A DNA stretch of 64,000 bases, taken from contig NZ_JRLF01000009.1 of NCBI RefSeq assembly GCF_001404985.1, positions 496,001 to 560,000 on the forward strand, in the 5' to 3' direction. The position numbers were made by a program, and so were the translations under genes. The stretch is from Flavobacterium aquidurense. GTDB lineage: Bacteria > Bacteroidota > Bacteroidia > Flavobacteriales > Flavobacteriaceae. Under the pieces are notes generated by a model, which saw only the letters and a list, made by a program, of their open reading frames with translations, did no database searches and was not told the DNA's origin. Shown here in pieces: positions 42,184-55,400 of this stretch (position 1 is its first letter; each line of letters begins with the position of its first letter).

Positions 42184-44022
42184 CTATCCGTTTATTTTAA
42201 GTTTCATTCCGGGTTTAATGTCTCCGTCTTTTATATTATTCCATTTTTTAATATCTGAAATGGTAACTCCAGGATATTTTTTTGAAATACTATATAACGA
42301 ATCTCCTTTTTTAACGTAATAGTCTTCTCCAAGATCTTTGGCTGAAGTTGCTTTTTTCTTGAATGAATCAATCGAAGAATTTGAAGCTATAGCTGTATTT
42401 ACAGCATTTTCGTCAATAATTTCAGGTGTTGTTTTAGAAACTACCAGTGTTTTACCTAAACCAATATTATTTGAAGTTAGACTATTCAGTTCTTTTAACT
42501 CCGCAATAGTCGTACCGAATTTTTTAGCAATGCTTCCTAAATTATCTCCGGCTACTACAACATATTCCTGTGATTGTGTATTGTTTTTATCTTTATCATC
42601 TGCAGCGGCAATTGCTTCTTCAGATCTTTTTTCTACTGCAAGTGCTGCTTTTAGTTCTTTTGGATTTTTGATTATAGGATCAACATCTGATTTAATCTTT
42701 AGATTTCTTCCAAGTGCAACGGCATTAGATTTAAGATTGTTCCATTTTTTCAAGTCGATAATGTTTACATTATACTTTGAGGCAATGGCTCCTAAATTAT
42801 CTCCTTTTTGAACTTTATACCACTTAACATCTGTATCGATTGTTTTTTCCAGTTTTGCTTTTGCTTTTGGGGTTACCTTTAAAGCTAATTGAACCGGCAT
42901 GGTTTTATTTCTTGACTGATAGGCTACGTAGTCGTAAATTTTATCCTCGTTTGAAACAAATGTGGCGATTTTATCTTTTGGTAAACGTAAATAATGTGGT
43001 TCTCCCTGATAAAAAGGCACAACGTTTAATTTATAAGATGGATTTAAAAGTTGTATTTGAGATTGTGGCATGTCTAACAAATCTGCAATTTGTTTGAATG
43101 ACATTTGGTTTTTGATTTGAACGGTGTCTGTTTCGAAGTTTTTGACTACAGCTCTTTGAGGATTAATTCCGTGTTCTTTATGGTATTCAAAAAGATACAT
43201 TGTGGCTAAAAAAGCGGGAACATAACCTTGGGTTTCTTTTGGAAGGTGGTTACGAATGTCCCAGTATTTTGTTTTTCCGCCTGAACGACGAATTGCTTTG
43301 GTAACATTTCCCGGACCTGAATTGTATGAAGCTAAAACCAGCTCCCAATCACCAAAAATATTGTACATTTTAGTCATGTACTCTGAACATGCAGCTGTTG
43401 CTTTAAGCGGATCACTGCGTTCATCGATGTATGAGTCTATTTTAAGTGCGTATTGTTTCCCGGTTCCGTACATGAATTGCCAAAGTCCCGTGGCGCCCAT
43501 TTTAGAAACTGCTTTAGGATTTAAAGCAGATTCTACAACGGCTAAATATTTAATTTCTAAAGGCACATTTTGTTTTGCAAAGGCATCTTCAAAAATTGGA
43601 AAATAATATTCTGATAAAGACATTAATCGTGAAAATGACTTTTTACGATTTTTAAGAAACGACTTTATTATGTTTTCTAAACCTTGATTGTATTCAATCT
43701 CAAAAGGTGATTTCTCATTCATTGCCTGAAGACGCTGTTTAAGCAATTCTGTTGGCAGTTCTTCATCTACAGTAACATCTGTGTTGATGGTTTGAATGTC
43801 TTTCGTGAGATCATCGTAAATATCTAAACTTACTAATTCGTTCATCCAGAGACTATCTACGCGAGTTGCCATCTCGTCTCTTTTAAAAGAATTTTTAACA
43901 GAATCTAAATACGATATCTTTACAATTGGCTTAATTTCCAGATCTGTCTTTGCAACATCTTGTGCAAACATCGAAATTGAAAAAAAAGCAGAAACAACTA
44001 ATGATATTTTTTTTACAATCAT
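42184..44022 (-). CDS. MltD-like lytic transglycosylase with three LysM domains
   Basis: Periplasmic peptidoglycan lytic enzyme, 612 residues from the ATG at 44022. Signal peptide MIVKKISLVVSAFFSISMFAQ. The SLT catalytic domain has the Glu near residue 160 in AVVESALNPKAVSKMGATGL and WQFMYGTGKQYAL, ASYNSGPGNV and GYVPAFLATMYL further on. Three LysM peptidoglycan-binding domains follow in the last 210 residues (starting KVQKGDNLGAIASKYN, VVAGDNLGSIAKKFG and VKKGDSLYSISKKYP). A Lys/Glu/Asp-rich linker lies between the first two. Confidence 0.94.
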   Translation of the reverse strand: MIVKKISLVVSAFFSISMFAQDVAKTDLEIKPIVKISYLDSVKNSFKRDEMATRVDSLWMNELVSLDIYDDLTKDIQTINTDVTVDEELPTELLKQRLQAMNEKSPFEIEYNQGLENIIKSFLKNRKKSFSRLMSLSEYYFPIFEDAFAKQNVPLEIKYLAVVESALNPKAVSKMGATGLWQFMYGTGKQYALKIDSYIDERSDPLKATAACSEYMTKMYNIFGDWELVLASYNSGPGNVTKAIRRSGGKTKYWDIRNHLPKETQGYVPAFLATMYLFEYHKEHGINPQRAVVKNFETDTVQIKNQMSFKQIADLLDMPQSQIQLLNPSYKLNVVPFYQGEPHYLRLPKDKIATFVSNEDKIYDYVAYQSRNKTMPVQLALKVTPKAKAKLEKTIDTDVKWYKVQKGDNLGAIASKYNVNIIDLKKWNNLKSNAVALGRNLKIKSDVDPIIKNPKELKAALAVEKRSEEAIAAADDKDKNNTQSQEYVVVAGDNLGSIAKKFGTTIAELKELNSLTSNNIGLGKTLVVSKTTPEIIDENAVNTAIASNSSIDSFKKKATSAKDLGEDYYVKKGDSLYSISKKYPGVTISDIKKWNNIKDGDIKPGMKLKING

Positions 44023-44132
44023 ATAACATTTTTTTAAAATTCTATAAATCAAACTATTATAGAAACCTTACTTTTGCAAACTTAACCAGTTTATGGATGT
44101 AAATTATGTAAAAAAATGTTAATTGTGATATT

Positions 44133-45320
44133 TTAGTCTAAAATCGCAGCGATTCCAGGTAAAACTTTTCCTTCTAACATTTCTAGCATAGCCCCGCCAC
44201 CAGTGGAAACATAGCTCATTTTGTCTTCGAAACCAAACTGTTTTACGGCAGCAACTGAATCTCCGCCACCAACTAATGAAAATGCTCCATTTTCTGTTGC
44301 TTCGGCAATATAATCCCCTAAAGCAATTGTTCCTTTTGCAAATGATTCCATCTCAAAAACTCCTAAAGGACCATTCCATAAAATAGTTTTTGATTCTAAA
44401 ATTACTTTTTTGAAGTTTTCTAAAGATTTAGGACCTGCGTCAAGACCTTGCCATCCGTCAGGAATTTCTGTAACATCTACCACTTTTGTGTTTGCTGTGT
44501 TTGAGAAATCATCTGCAGCAATTACATCAACCGGAATATGAATCTGAACTCCTTTTTCTTTGGCTAATCTTAAAATTTCAAGTGCCAATTCTTGTTTGTC
44601 ATCTTCACAAATAGAATCTCCAATTTTACCACCTTGCGCTTTAATGAATGTAAAAGTCATTCCGCCGCCAATGATCATGTGATCTACTTTGTCAAGGATG
44701 TTTTCGATAACAGTGATTTTAGAAGATACTTTTGATCCTCCAAGAACTGCAGTTACCGGTTTTTCGCTATTTTTAAGTACTTTGTTTAAGCTCTCTATTT
44801 CTTTGGCCAATAATGTACCGAAGCATTTTTCTGTTGGAAAAAATTGTGCAATGATTGTTGTTGAAGCGTGTGCTCTGTGTGCTGTTCCAAAAGCGTCGTT
44901 TACATAGATGTCTCCAAGTGAAGCCAATTCTTTTGCAAAAGCAACATCTCCAGCTTCTTCTTCAGCGTGAAAACGTAAATTTTCAAGTAATAAAACTTCT
45001 CCGGGCTTTAAATCTTTGGCAGCAGCCTGAGCTACTTCTCCAACACAATTTTCAGCAAATTTAACCTCAACTCCTAAAATTTCTGAAGCTGTTTTTAAAA
45101 TATGTTTTAACGAATATTTTTCTTCAACACCTTTTGGTCTTCCTAAATGCGACATCAAAATTACGCTTCCACCTTGTGCTAAAATAGCATCAATTGTAGG
45201 TTTTGCCGCTTCGATACGTGTAGCATCAGTTACATTAAAATTTTCATCCAGTGGTACATTAAAGTCAACACGGATAATTGCTTTTTTATTTTTAAAATCG
45301 AAATCGTTTAAAGTTTTCAT
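44133..45320 (-). CDS. pgk: Phosphoglycerate kinase
   Basis: Glycolytic enzyme that transfers phosphate from 1,3-bisphosphoglycerate to ADP. 395 residues. The N-terminal [14 protein letters not shown] signature, [22 protein letters not shown] and [11 protein letters not shown], and the nucleotide-binding [17 protein letters not shown] and [13 protein letters not shown] near the C-terminus are present. It stands alone between the transglycosylase gene and sprF; the predicted minus-strand promoter box is at 45353. Confidence 0.97.
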   Translation of the reverse strand: MKTLNDFDFKNKKAIIRVDFNVPLDENFNVTDATRIEAAKPTIDAILAQGGSVILMSHLGRPKGVEEKYSLKHILKTASEILGVEVKFAENCVGEVAQAAAKDLKPGEVLLLENLRFHAEEEAGDVAFAKELASLGDIYVNDAFGTAHRAHASTTIIAQFFPTEKCFGTLLAKEIESLNKVLKNSEKPVTAVLGGSKVSSKITVIENILDKVDHMIIGGGMTFTFIKAQGGKIGDSICEDDKQELALEILRLAKEKGVQIHIPVDVIAADDFSNTANTKVVDVTEIPDGWQGLDAGPKSLENFKKVILESKTILWNGPLGVFEMESFAKGTIALGDYIAEATENGAFSLVGGGDSVAAVKQFGFEDKMSYVSTGGGAMLEMLEGKVLPGIAAILD

Positions 45321-45352
45321 TAGATAATTTTTTAGTTTTTTTGAAAGAAAAA

Positions 45353-45419
45353 CAAATATAGAACTTTTAAAGTATCAATAAATATAAAAATAACCTATCT
45401 GTAATAACGAAAACGTTAT
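45353..45419 (-). promoter_or_regulatory. Predicted pgk promoter and upstream palindrome
   Basis: The minus strand reads TATATTTG at 45353-45360, fitting TAnnTTTG about 33 bases before the pgk ATG. Upstream lies ATAACG-AAAA-CGTTAT (45404-45419), a small perfect palindrome that could be an operator. No terminator is obvious between sprF and pgk, so read-through from sprF is possible. Confidence 0.4.
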
Positions 45420-45467
45420 AAGTTAAGAAAAAAAACAAATTAGCTGTTAAATTGTTGAAAATGTTCT

Positions 45468-46442
45468 TTAATCGTGAACCGGACTTTGTGTACAAGGACA
45501 GTTACTGATTGCCTGTAAGAAATCGAAACCAATAGTTATCGAGTGTGTACCTGTGTTATAGTTACCCAAATCGTTGAACATTACCTGGTATGAATATCCA
45601 AAATAGAATTTAGATTTCATGAAACCTACCATTGGCCCAACTGATAATGGTTTAGGAAACTGGTCGTTTAGGAAACGGTATGAAACTCCTATCCAGTAGT
45701 AATCTTCGTAACGATTGTAACGTCTGTATTTGAAGTTGAAATCGGTTGTAGAACGTTTATCACTTGCAAAATATTGGTAGTAAACAGACGGCTCGTATTC
45801 GATACGGCTGTTTTCTCCATCTTTAAATACATATCCGGAATATACCTGGTAGTTGGAAAGTAAAGATGGTTCTACTCCTCTGTATTTATCTGTATTTTTC
45901 TTTAAAACGTTATTGGCATTAAAACTCACATAGAAACTTTTATTACGGTACAAAGCACTAATATCAAAGTTACTATTCGCATTATAACGATTATCTGTAA
46001 CTCCCGGATCAATAAAAGGCTGATTGGGTGTACTATTAAATTCATCTGTATCAATACGGAAAGTATTGATATTATAGGAAAGTCCAAAAGACAGATATTG
46101 CTTAGAATAGTAATCTAAAATGATGTGGTGCGCAAATGAAATTTTAGCTCCAGTTTGACGCGTATAACCATTTTTATCATTATAAACATTTATACCAACC
46201 CCGGAACGATCCAGTACTCTAAAATCAGCATAAACCGATTGGTTGTCCGGCGCATCTTTAATCCCCACCCATTGTGTAAGACCGTTTGCCCTAATTCTAA
46301 GGTTATCCCCGATACCGGCAAATGCTGGTGAGATAACAAAGGGGTTGTCCGCCAAATATTGTGTAAAAACTGGTAGGTTTAACTCTTGGCTGTAACTTGT
46401 TGTTACAGCCATGAGTACTAAAGATAAAATAAACTTTTTCAT
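45468..46442 (-). CDS. sprF: PorP/SprF-family type IX secretion membrane protein
   Basis: Outer-membrane protein of 324 residues from the ATG at 46442, with signal peptide MKKFILSLVLMAVTTSYSQ. The mature N-terminus LPVFTQYLADNPFVISPAFAGIG is the hallmark of PorP/SprF proteins; the rest is strand-rich, ending near SITIGFDFLQ. In F. johnsoniae SprF lies directly downstream of sprB and is needed to export SprB. Here it is 44 bases downstream of the giant adhesin gene on the same strand, an identical arrangement. Confidence 0.92.
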   Translation of the reverse strand: MKKFILSLVLMAVTTSYSQELNLPVFTQYLADNPFVISPAFAGIGDNLRIRANGLTQWVGIKDAPDNQSVYADFRVLDRSGVGINVYNDKNGYTRQTGAKISFAHHIILDYYSKQYLSFGLSYNINTFRIDTDEFNSTPNQPFIDPGVTDNRYNANSNFDISALYRNKSFYVSFNANNVLKKNTDKYRGVEPSLLSNYQVYSGYVFKDGENSRIEYEPSVYYQYFASDKRSTTDFNFKYRRYNRYEDYYWIGVSYRFLNDQFPKPLSVGPMVGFMKSKFYFGYSYQVMFNDLGNYNTGTHSITIGFDFLQAISNCPCTQSPVHD

Positions 46443-46486
46443 TGTAATAATTTTTTTAGATAACATCATCAGGGGCTCTTATTTTG

Positions 46487-49400
46487 TTATCTGTATAAAG
46501 TGAAATGTCCTACAAACTCTCTTGCATCTTTCTCGTCTTTCAATTTAAGAACATACCAGTAATCTCCTGTTGGTAATTCTTCGCCATTGTATTTACCATC
46601 CCATTTTTGACCGTAGTGGTACTTAGCAATTACACGACCGTATCTGTCGAAGATTGAGAACTCAAGGTTGTTGTAAATATTAGTACAACCAGGACCCCAT
46701 GTATCATAAATACCATCTCCGTTAGGGGTAAAGTAATTATCAAGACAAACATCTACGTAAATAGCATGAACAGTAATTGTCGCTGTACATCCGTTTTGAT
46801 CTCTTACTATTACTACATAATCTCCTGTTTTGTAGATTTTGTATTTGTTTGAAGATGTAAACGGCTCTCCGTTGAAACTGTACTCATAAGCAGGTGAACC
46901 ACCAGCAGCAGTAACATTAATAATGTTCATTTCCTGTTGTCCTGTAGCCTCGATAAGAGTTAACGGATCATATGCTTTGATGTCGAAACTAATTGTTGGT
47001 ACGATACATCCGTTTGTATGTCTTGTCACGATAAAGTGTCTTCCCGGAGCAACATTTGTAAAGATGTGACTTGTCTGGAAAGGACCTGCTTCGTTATCAA
47101 GTGCATAATCAATCTGAGTAAGATCTGTATTGCTTGTATCAACTGTAATAGTTACCATGTTAGATTGTGCATTGTTCACACAGTCATAATTAACTTCAAC
47201 AGTTGGGTTTAGAACTACCGGTAAAGGCATATTCTCTACAAACTCAGATGTACATCCTTGAGCATCTTTAACATAAACGGTATGAACACCTCCTGAAAGA
47301 TTCGTAAAGTCAAAGATAGTCTGACCAATTGCTCCTACAGTATAAGTTCCGTTTTTAACATCAAGACTTACGCTATATGGTGCTGTACCTCCTTTAATTT
47401 CGATACTAAATGCTCCGTCTTTATCGTCTTTACAAACTTCAGGAATCATAGAGTTTGCAAGTTCTTTCACGATAAGAGGTAATGGTTGTGTAATTTCTAT
47501 TTCGTCTACTACATAACAACCGTTTTCATCTTGTGTAACGATAGTATAGATACCAGCAGTTAATTTCTCGAATGTATTTTTAGTATCAAACTGGTTCAAG
47601 TCAGGTGAGATAGCATATTTAACAACACCTGTACCACCTGCATAACTCATTACGATTTGACCGTTGTTTTCTCCAAAACAAGAAACATTTGTTGCTACGT
47701 GCGTTGTGCTCAGACCAACAGCAGGTTCTTTAATTTCTACAGATTTAACAACTGCATCACAATCACCGCTTACCACTCTAACATTGTAGTTTCCTGCAAT
47801 CAGACCTTCGAATCTTCCATCAGCTTTAGGTCCTTGTAATATAACACCAGCTGTAGTTTCTAAAGTATAGGCATAGTTTCCTAAAGCACCTTTTCCTTCA
47901 GCAACGATAACACCTGTTTGTTCACCTGTACATTTTACAACTGCATTTGTAATATCTAATTCTAATAACAGAGGCTCTAAAGCATCAATTCTAATTTCGT
48001 TAGAAATACTAGCCACACAGTTATTGGCATCTTTTACAAAGTACTGGTATTTACCAACCGGCACCTGGAATGATACTGAAGTTATAAATGGAGTAACATT
48101 ATATGTTGTACCATCTGCACTGTAAGTATAAGGAGCTGATCCGCCCGTTGCACTTAATGTAAGGGTAGTTTCTGTATCACATGTTTGCGCTGTTGCTAAA
48201 GTTAAATCAGCAACAATTTCTGTAGGTTCTGTAATAACAATATTAGCTGATGTTATTGAACAGTTATATCCGTCAGAAACTGTAATACTGTATGTTCCGG
48301 CAGGTAATCCTGCGAAAACAGGATCAGTTTGCGGACCTGAAACAGCAACTGGGTTTACTGATAAGTAATTTAATGTATATTTATAGTTACTTCCCTGACC
48401 ACCTGTAGTTGTATGAACAGTAATGATACCGTCTCTTCCACCAAAACAAGATAACATTGCTGCATTTGGTGTAGCATTTACCTGAATTGGATCCGGTACA
48501 ACTAATGTCACGATTTCAGTATCGATACATCCTTTACCGTCTTTAGCATTTACGGTGTAAACTCCAGCTTTTAATCCTGTAAAGTTTCCATCAGTTCTGT
48601 AAGGAACTATTGGAGCACCGTTTAATACTAATTCATAAGTATAATTATTATCCCATCCACCTACTGCAGAAGCAGAGATTTCACCGTCATCATAATTTGC
48701 AGATGTACACGTAATTGGGCTAGTTAATACTTTAACCTCTAATTGAGCTGAAGGCTGTGCTATTGTAAACACAGTCGAAACAGTACACTCAGGTAATGCT
48801 CTTAATTTTGCCGTTACGGTATATGTACCTGCAACAAGGTTTGAAATCAATTCAGGACCAGCACTTGTAGTTGTTCCTGAGATTACTGCAGGACCACCAG
48901 TGATAGTGTAATCAAAAGGACCAGCTTCATCAAGAGGATCTGTTTGATTGTCTACAAAAGTTAATTCAACGCTTCCGGTACTTGTACCATAACAAATTTC
49001 TGTTGCAATTGGATTAACTTTAATTTCAAATGTGTTAGGATTTGAAACATAATGTGCTTCTTGTATTGAACAATGTGTATCAGGGTTTTCAACAGTAATT
49101 AAATAATTTCCTATTGGTAATCCTGTAAATACTCCTGTTGTATTGTTATCTGTAAATGTGCTTCCGCCAATACCTTCAATTTTGTATAACAAGAATGCCG
49201 GAGCCGGTGTACCTGTTGTTTTAACAGTTACAGTTATATCTTCATTGTTAATACATGTGATGTTTTTATTAATTGTAATATCAATATCATCTAAACTAAT
49301 GAAAGGTTTAATATCGATTATTGATGTTGCTGATCCAACACATCCGTTTTCATCATAAACATTTACAGTATAAATACCTCCTGTAAGATCAAATACAGTA

Positions 49401-52400
49401 TATACATTTGATGTACTGCTTTGAAGTACTGTTGCTCCTTTAATAAATTCATATTTAATGAAGTTACCAGAACCACCAGTTACATTGTTTACTGTAATTG
49501 TAGCCAGATTATTTCCGTTAGTTCCAGGAGTACAGCCAAATTGAGTAACAACCGGATCAGGAACTGTAATTACAGCTGGCTGACCTATTGTAACATCTTC
49601 TAATGCTTTACAACCTCTACCTGAAGTAACTGTTACGGTATATTGTCCTACAGGTAATCCTGTAAACACTCCAGATGTTTGATCTGGTCTTGTAACTGGT
49701 CCAGCAGTAATACTATAGTAATAAATAGGGTTATTATTTACACCTGTTTCATCAATAGTAGCAGTAATAGTACCATCTGTAAATCCGTTACAAGTTACAT
49801 CAGTTCCTTTTACAAGTAAACCTTGAATGTCTGTAGCTTTTTCAATATCAAACTCAACTGTATCTGTACAATTAGTTGTTAAATCTGTTACAATAATAGT
49901 ATGATGTCCGTGATTAACATTATTAAATGTTCCTGACGTCTGACCAAAGTTACCATCTAAACTATAGCTATAATTTGCAGGAGTTGCTCCTCCGGTAGCC
50001 GTAGCAGTAACTATACCATCTACGAAGTTACAACCTGGCAATTTAGTTACCACAACATCTAAAACTAATGGTGGTAAAATATTTACTACAGCTGTTGTTG
50101 TTACTTCACAACCATTACCATCTTTTACTGTTACATCATAGGAACGAGCATCAGTAACTGTGAATGTTGGATTAGATTGGAATCCGTTACCAATACTATA
50201 AAGGATTGGTGCTACACCTGTAACTCCGGTAATCGTAAATGTATACGTTCCGTTTGTTGCATCCGGACATTGACTGAACGGAGCTACACTTGGAGTTGTT
50301 GGTAATGCATCCTCAATAATTGTTTGAGTTTTTGTAGCAGGACATCCGTTAAGATCTTTTACATAAATATCCCAAACCATGTTTGCTCCATTGTTTGTAT
50401 CTACCACAATCGTAGGATTAGCTCCAAACGTTGTTGGAACCGGAGATCCCTGAACTACTGCTGCATAACCGTAAGCTTGCGTTCCGCCTGTAGCAGTAAT
50501 TGTAATTATAGCTTTTTTATTGTTACAATTAATATTTGTTGCAGTAGATGTGAAATCCAGAACAGCCGGCTCACCAACTACAAAATTAATTACCTGACGC
50601 TGACATCCTGAAATATTATCTAAAACAGTAAATGTATAACTACCTGCTGTTAAACCTGTATATGTAATAACATCTCCAACTTTTGTAGCAGTTCCTGCAA
50701 TTGGCGAGATACTATATCCATAATTAGCCGGAGTAATATAGTTCGTTACCGTAAAGGCTACTGAACCTGTATTACCACCATTACATAATACATCGCTTAA
50801 TAACTGAGCAGTTACATTGATTTTATCAGACTCTTTTATTACAATCGCTTTAGTTGTACTACAACCGTTAGCATCTGTAACTTTTATTTGATAATTATCC
50901 GGTAATAATCCAGGGAAAATACCCGTTGTATTGTTTGCTACTGCTGTTGCAGGTGAAACAATTTCATATTTATATGGTCCTACACCACCGGTTACTGCGG
51001 TTACAGTAGCTGTAGAAGTTCCTCCTACAGTGTTACAGTAAATTGGTGTTGCAGTAATATTCATATCTGTTGGCGGCGTGTAAGGATTTACGACTACAGA
51101 GTTAGTAACTCTACATCCTTTAGAATCGATTACAACATAGTAAACCGTTTTTGGACTCACTATAGTACTTACCGTTAATGTTGGAGAATCTCCAAAAGTA
51201 ACTCCGTTATCAAAACTATATTTATATCCAGGTGTACCATCAGCAGCAGTTAAGGTAACAACTGCATCCTGAGGAGCATTAGTTAAGCTACAACCAAATG
51301 GTGTAACTACTGCCGTTGCTGTTAATACAACTGGCTGTGAAATTACAACAGTTTCGCTTACAACACATTTTTTAGCATCTCTTACGTAAACTGTGTAAGT
51401 ATTTGCAGTTAATCCAGCAAAAATGTTAGATGGCTGATATGTTGTACCGTTAATACTGTATTCGTAAGCAGGAAGTCCGCTTCCGGCTGTGATTGTAATA
51501 CTTCCGTTATTGCCACCATTACAACTTACATCTGATTTAGTTGTAGAAATTGTAGGCATTACAATAGGATTTACAACTACAGGAAGTGAAACTGCCTGAC
51601 AGTTTTTACTATCTGTTACTGTAAAAGTATATGTTCCAGGAATATTTGTTGTGTATGGAGAAGTTGCCGGTGAAGGTGCACCTCCATTAAATGAAACCTG
51701 ATAATTATTATATGTCAATGATCCCTGAGTAGCTGTCAATGTAATTGTAGCCAAGTTAGGAGCGGCACATGTTAAATCCTGTAATTTAGCCTCTAACAAT
51801 AGTTCCTGATCAAGGTTGTAAACATAAGGCGTAACCGCATCACAATTGTTTGCATCTCTTACATAGAAAGTATAAGAACCCGGTGCATTTAATACGAAGT
51901 CTGGGCTAGATTTAAATCCGTTACCAATACTGTACATTAAAGGACCTACTCCGTGACCTACCAAAGTAACATTTACCGGAGCGCCATCATAACAAACACC
52001 TGTAATTGGGTCTATTGTTGGTCTTGGATCTGTTACGATAGTCAATGGTAATTGTGCGATACATCCTTTTGAATCTTTTACATAAGCAATCCATGTTTTA
52101 GACGGATCTAAAATAGCATTAGGACTAGCTTTATAATCACTGGCAACCGGAGTTGCAGGAGTTGCAACGAAAGCATAAGTATAGTTTGGAGTTCCTCCAG
52201 AACCTATAACACTCACTTTTGCACCAAAACTACAGTTTGCATTAACATTAGAAACTAATGATAAATCTAATGGTACAGCCGGTTGGCTAACCACTACAGT
52301 ATTTGTAGCGACACAACCTGTTGCAACATCTACAACATCAATTTTATAAGAACCTACAGCTAAATTTACAAGAGTAACTTTAGGGTTTGTATGTGTTCCT

Positions 52401-55400
52401 GCAACGGCAACACCGTTGATTGAATATGTATATGATCCGGCAAAATTACCTACTGTAAATTCTACAGAACCATTTGGAGTTGCCGCTGTTTCGTTACAGC
52501 TCACATCTTTTATTAATTGACCAGAAACTGTAATATTTGTTACTGGTTTTATTGTGTATGATTTTTGGAATGAACATCCATTTGCATCAGTTACTTTGAA
52601 AACATAAGTATCTGGCCCAAGTCCTGCAAAAACATTTGATGTGCCGTTATCCACTGTAATTGGCGATACGATTTCATATTTAGTAATTGCATATCCACCT
52701 ACTACAGAAACTGTAATACTTGTTGTTGGGGCGTTACAAGTGATTGCAGCACCAGCAAAAGTTAAGTTTGTAATTTTTTGGTATGGATTAACCGTTACCG
52801 TATTATCAAACGTACACCCTTTAGCATCTTTAACATAATAGTGAATAGTTTGTACTGCACCATTATCCAGAACTGCTAATGTATTAGCGTCATTGTATAC
52901 CGCAGAACCATCAAAATTATATTTGTATGGAGCTGTTCCTGTACCTGTAGTAACATTTACTGTTACAACTGCCGGCTGAGCAACATTACTTGTATTACAA
53001 GAATACGGTGTTACGGCTGCAGTAGCTGCAAGAACTGCCGGTTGTCCAACTGTGAAAGGTTTAGACAATGAGCATCCTCTACCTGAGAATACTGTAATTG
53101 AATACGTTCCTTGTGGTAAATTAGAGAATATGTTATTTGTTTGTACTGATCCCGGAGGAACTGGTAAGATAGAATACGTGTAAACTGGATTATCGCTGTT
53201 AGCAGCAAGATTTACAGTAATCGTACCATCGCTAGATCCGTTACAAGAAGCATCGATTACAACAGCAGTAAAATCTACAGGTGTTGGAGCAGATAACTCA
53301 ACAGGAGCATTTGCAGTACACAATGTATTTGTATCTGTAATAGTAATTGTATAAGCACCTGCAGGAACACCTGAAATAACATTACCTAAAATAGTTCCCA
53401 CATTAGGAGTGATACTATATGAATAAGTACCTGAACCTCCTGAAGGTGTCAATGTTATAACGCCATCGTTATTCGCACAAGTTGGTAATTTAGTAATCGC
53501 AGGTACTACTAAAAGAGGTTTTTCGATTACGATCGATTTAGTGTCAATACAACCGTTAGCATCCTTGATACTAATTGTATTTGAACCTGAATTAAGACCT
53601 GTAACATCATATGGTAAACCAGGAATACTTGCATATAAACCGTTGTTTACACTTATAGAATAAGGTGCAACACCTGCAGTAGTTTGAGAAACTCTCACTA
53701 CATAAGTTCCTTCAGCCACACATTTGTCTACAACTGCTAAAGCAATTACCGGACTTGGTGCTAAAGATATAGTCGTACTAACTCTGTCTGTACAGCCATT
53801 TGCATCTTGTACAACAATATCCCAATTAGTTCTTGTTGCATAATTTAGGCTTAAAACATTGCCTGTATTGAAAACTGTAGGCGTGAAACCAACAGCTCCA
53901 GCCGCGTATTTATAAGGACCTGTTCCTCCTGTTGTAGTCAGAGTAACCTGAGCATTAACATTACAAGTAGCATCTACAACTGCAGTGATAGCAGTTTTAA
54001 GAGGTTGAGCTGGTTGCGTTATGTCAAATGTATAAGCATTAGAACATAATGTACCTGTAGACTCAGAAACTTTTAGAACATAGTTTCCTGCTGGTAAGTT
54101 TGGTATCGTATGAGAAACCGGACCACCTGGAGAACCTGTTAATGTTCCAGCTATTGCCGGAGTAACCGGTAATAAAGTTAAAGCATTTAAAACAACATAA
54201 TTAATTACAGAAACTGACGAGTCGTAACCGCTAACAGTAAATTGTAAAGTTCCTGTTGAAGTACCTGTACAAGTAACATTAGTCGCTGTTGTACCTGTAA
54301 TAACTATTCCTGACGGAGGAGGAGGAGTTTTAAATTCTAAAATAGAGATACAATCATTAGCATCTTTTACTTGTAAGTAATAAGTAGTTCCGTGTTGTAA
54401 ACCTATAAATGTATAAGTAGGACTTGTTTGTGCAGGGCTTTCAGTTAAAGGTTGTCCAAAAATAGAATATTTATAATCTGGTGTACCTCCTGAAGTAGTC
54501 ACTGTAACATTAACACCTGTAGCACAATTGTTTGAATCTACAACGGCAGTCATACTTAAATATGGTGGTGTTTCAATTCTTAATTTACCACTTTTAAATT
54601 CACAACCTACTGCATCTACAACGGTAATATAATAATCTCCAAAGTTTAAGTTTGCAAATTTATGAACCGCAGTTGCAGCAGCACCTGTTTCAGTATAAGT
54701 ATCAATTTGTGTAAATGTATTATCGTATAGTCTGTAAACGTATGGAGCAACTCCACCTGAAACTACATTAAGGTCAAAACTACCAGGCGTATTTAAGTTA
54801 CATAAAATTGCATTACGCACTATATTAACAACAATTGGAGCTGGATTATTCAACGTAATTGTTGCAGGTGCAGAAGTACAGCCTTTAGCATCTTTAACCA
54901 CATAGTTATATGTTCCTGCAGATAATCCACCAAAAACATTTGTAGATACAAAAGTAGCACCGTTATCAATACTGTAAGTAAAAGGAGAAACTCCTGATGT
55001 AGCTACCAATTTGATAGAACCATCTGTGTAAGCGTTACAAGTTGGGTCAACTTTTGTAGCTGTTACAGCAATACTTTGCGGTGTTGTTGTAGTAACTTTA
55101 TTTGTGATTTTTTTACAACCTGCTGCGTCAGTTACCTCAAAATAGTAATCACCGGCAACAGTTGTTGTATATGTATTTCCTACCAAATCCGGAGAAGTAC
55201 CATAAGTAACTCCACCATCTGTAGAAACTAAATAAGTATAAGGAGCTAAACCTCCGCCTGCATTAATAGTAATACTTGCTCCAGCTGGAGTTAAACAAGT
55301 AATATCGCTAACTAAAACAGCATTTGCTGTTAAAACAGAATTAACTGTAACTGTAGCAGTAGCTGTACAATTATTAGCGTCTTTAACCGTAACAATATAT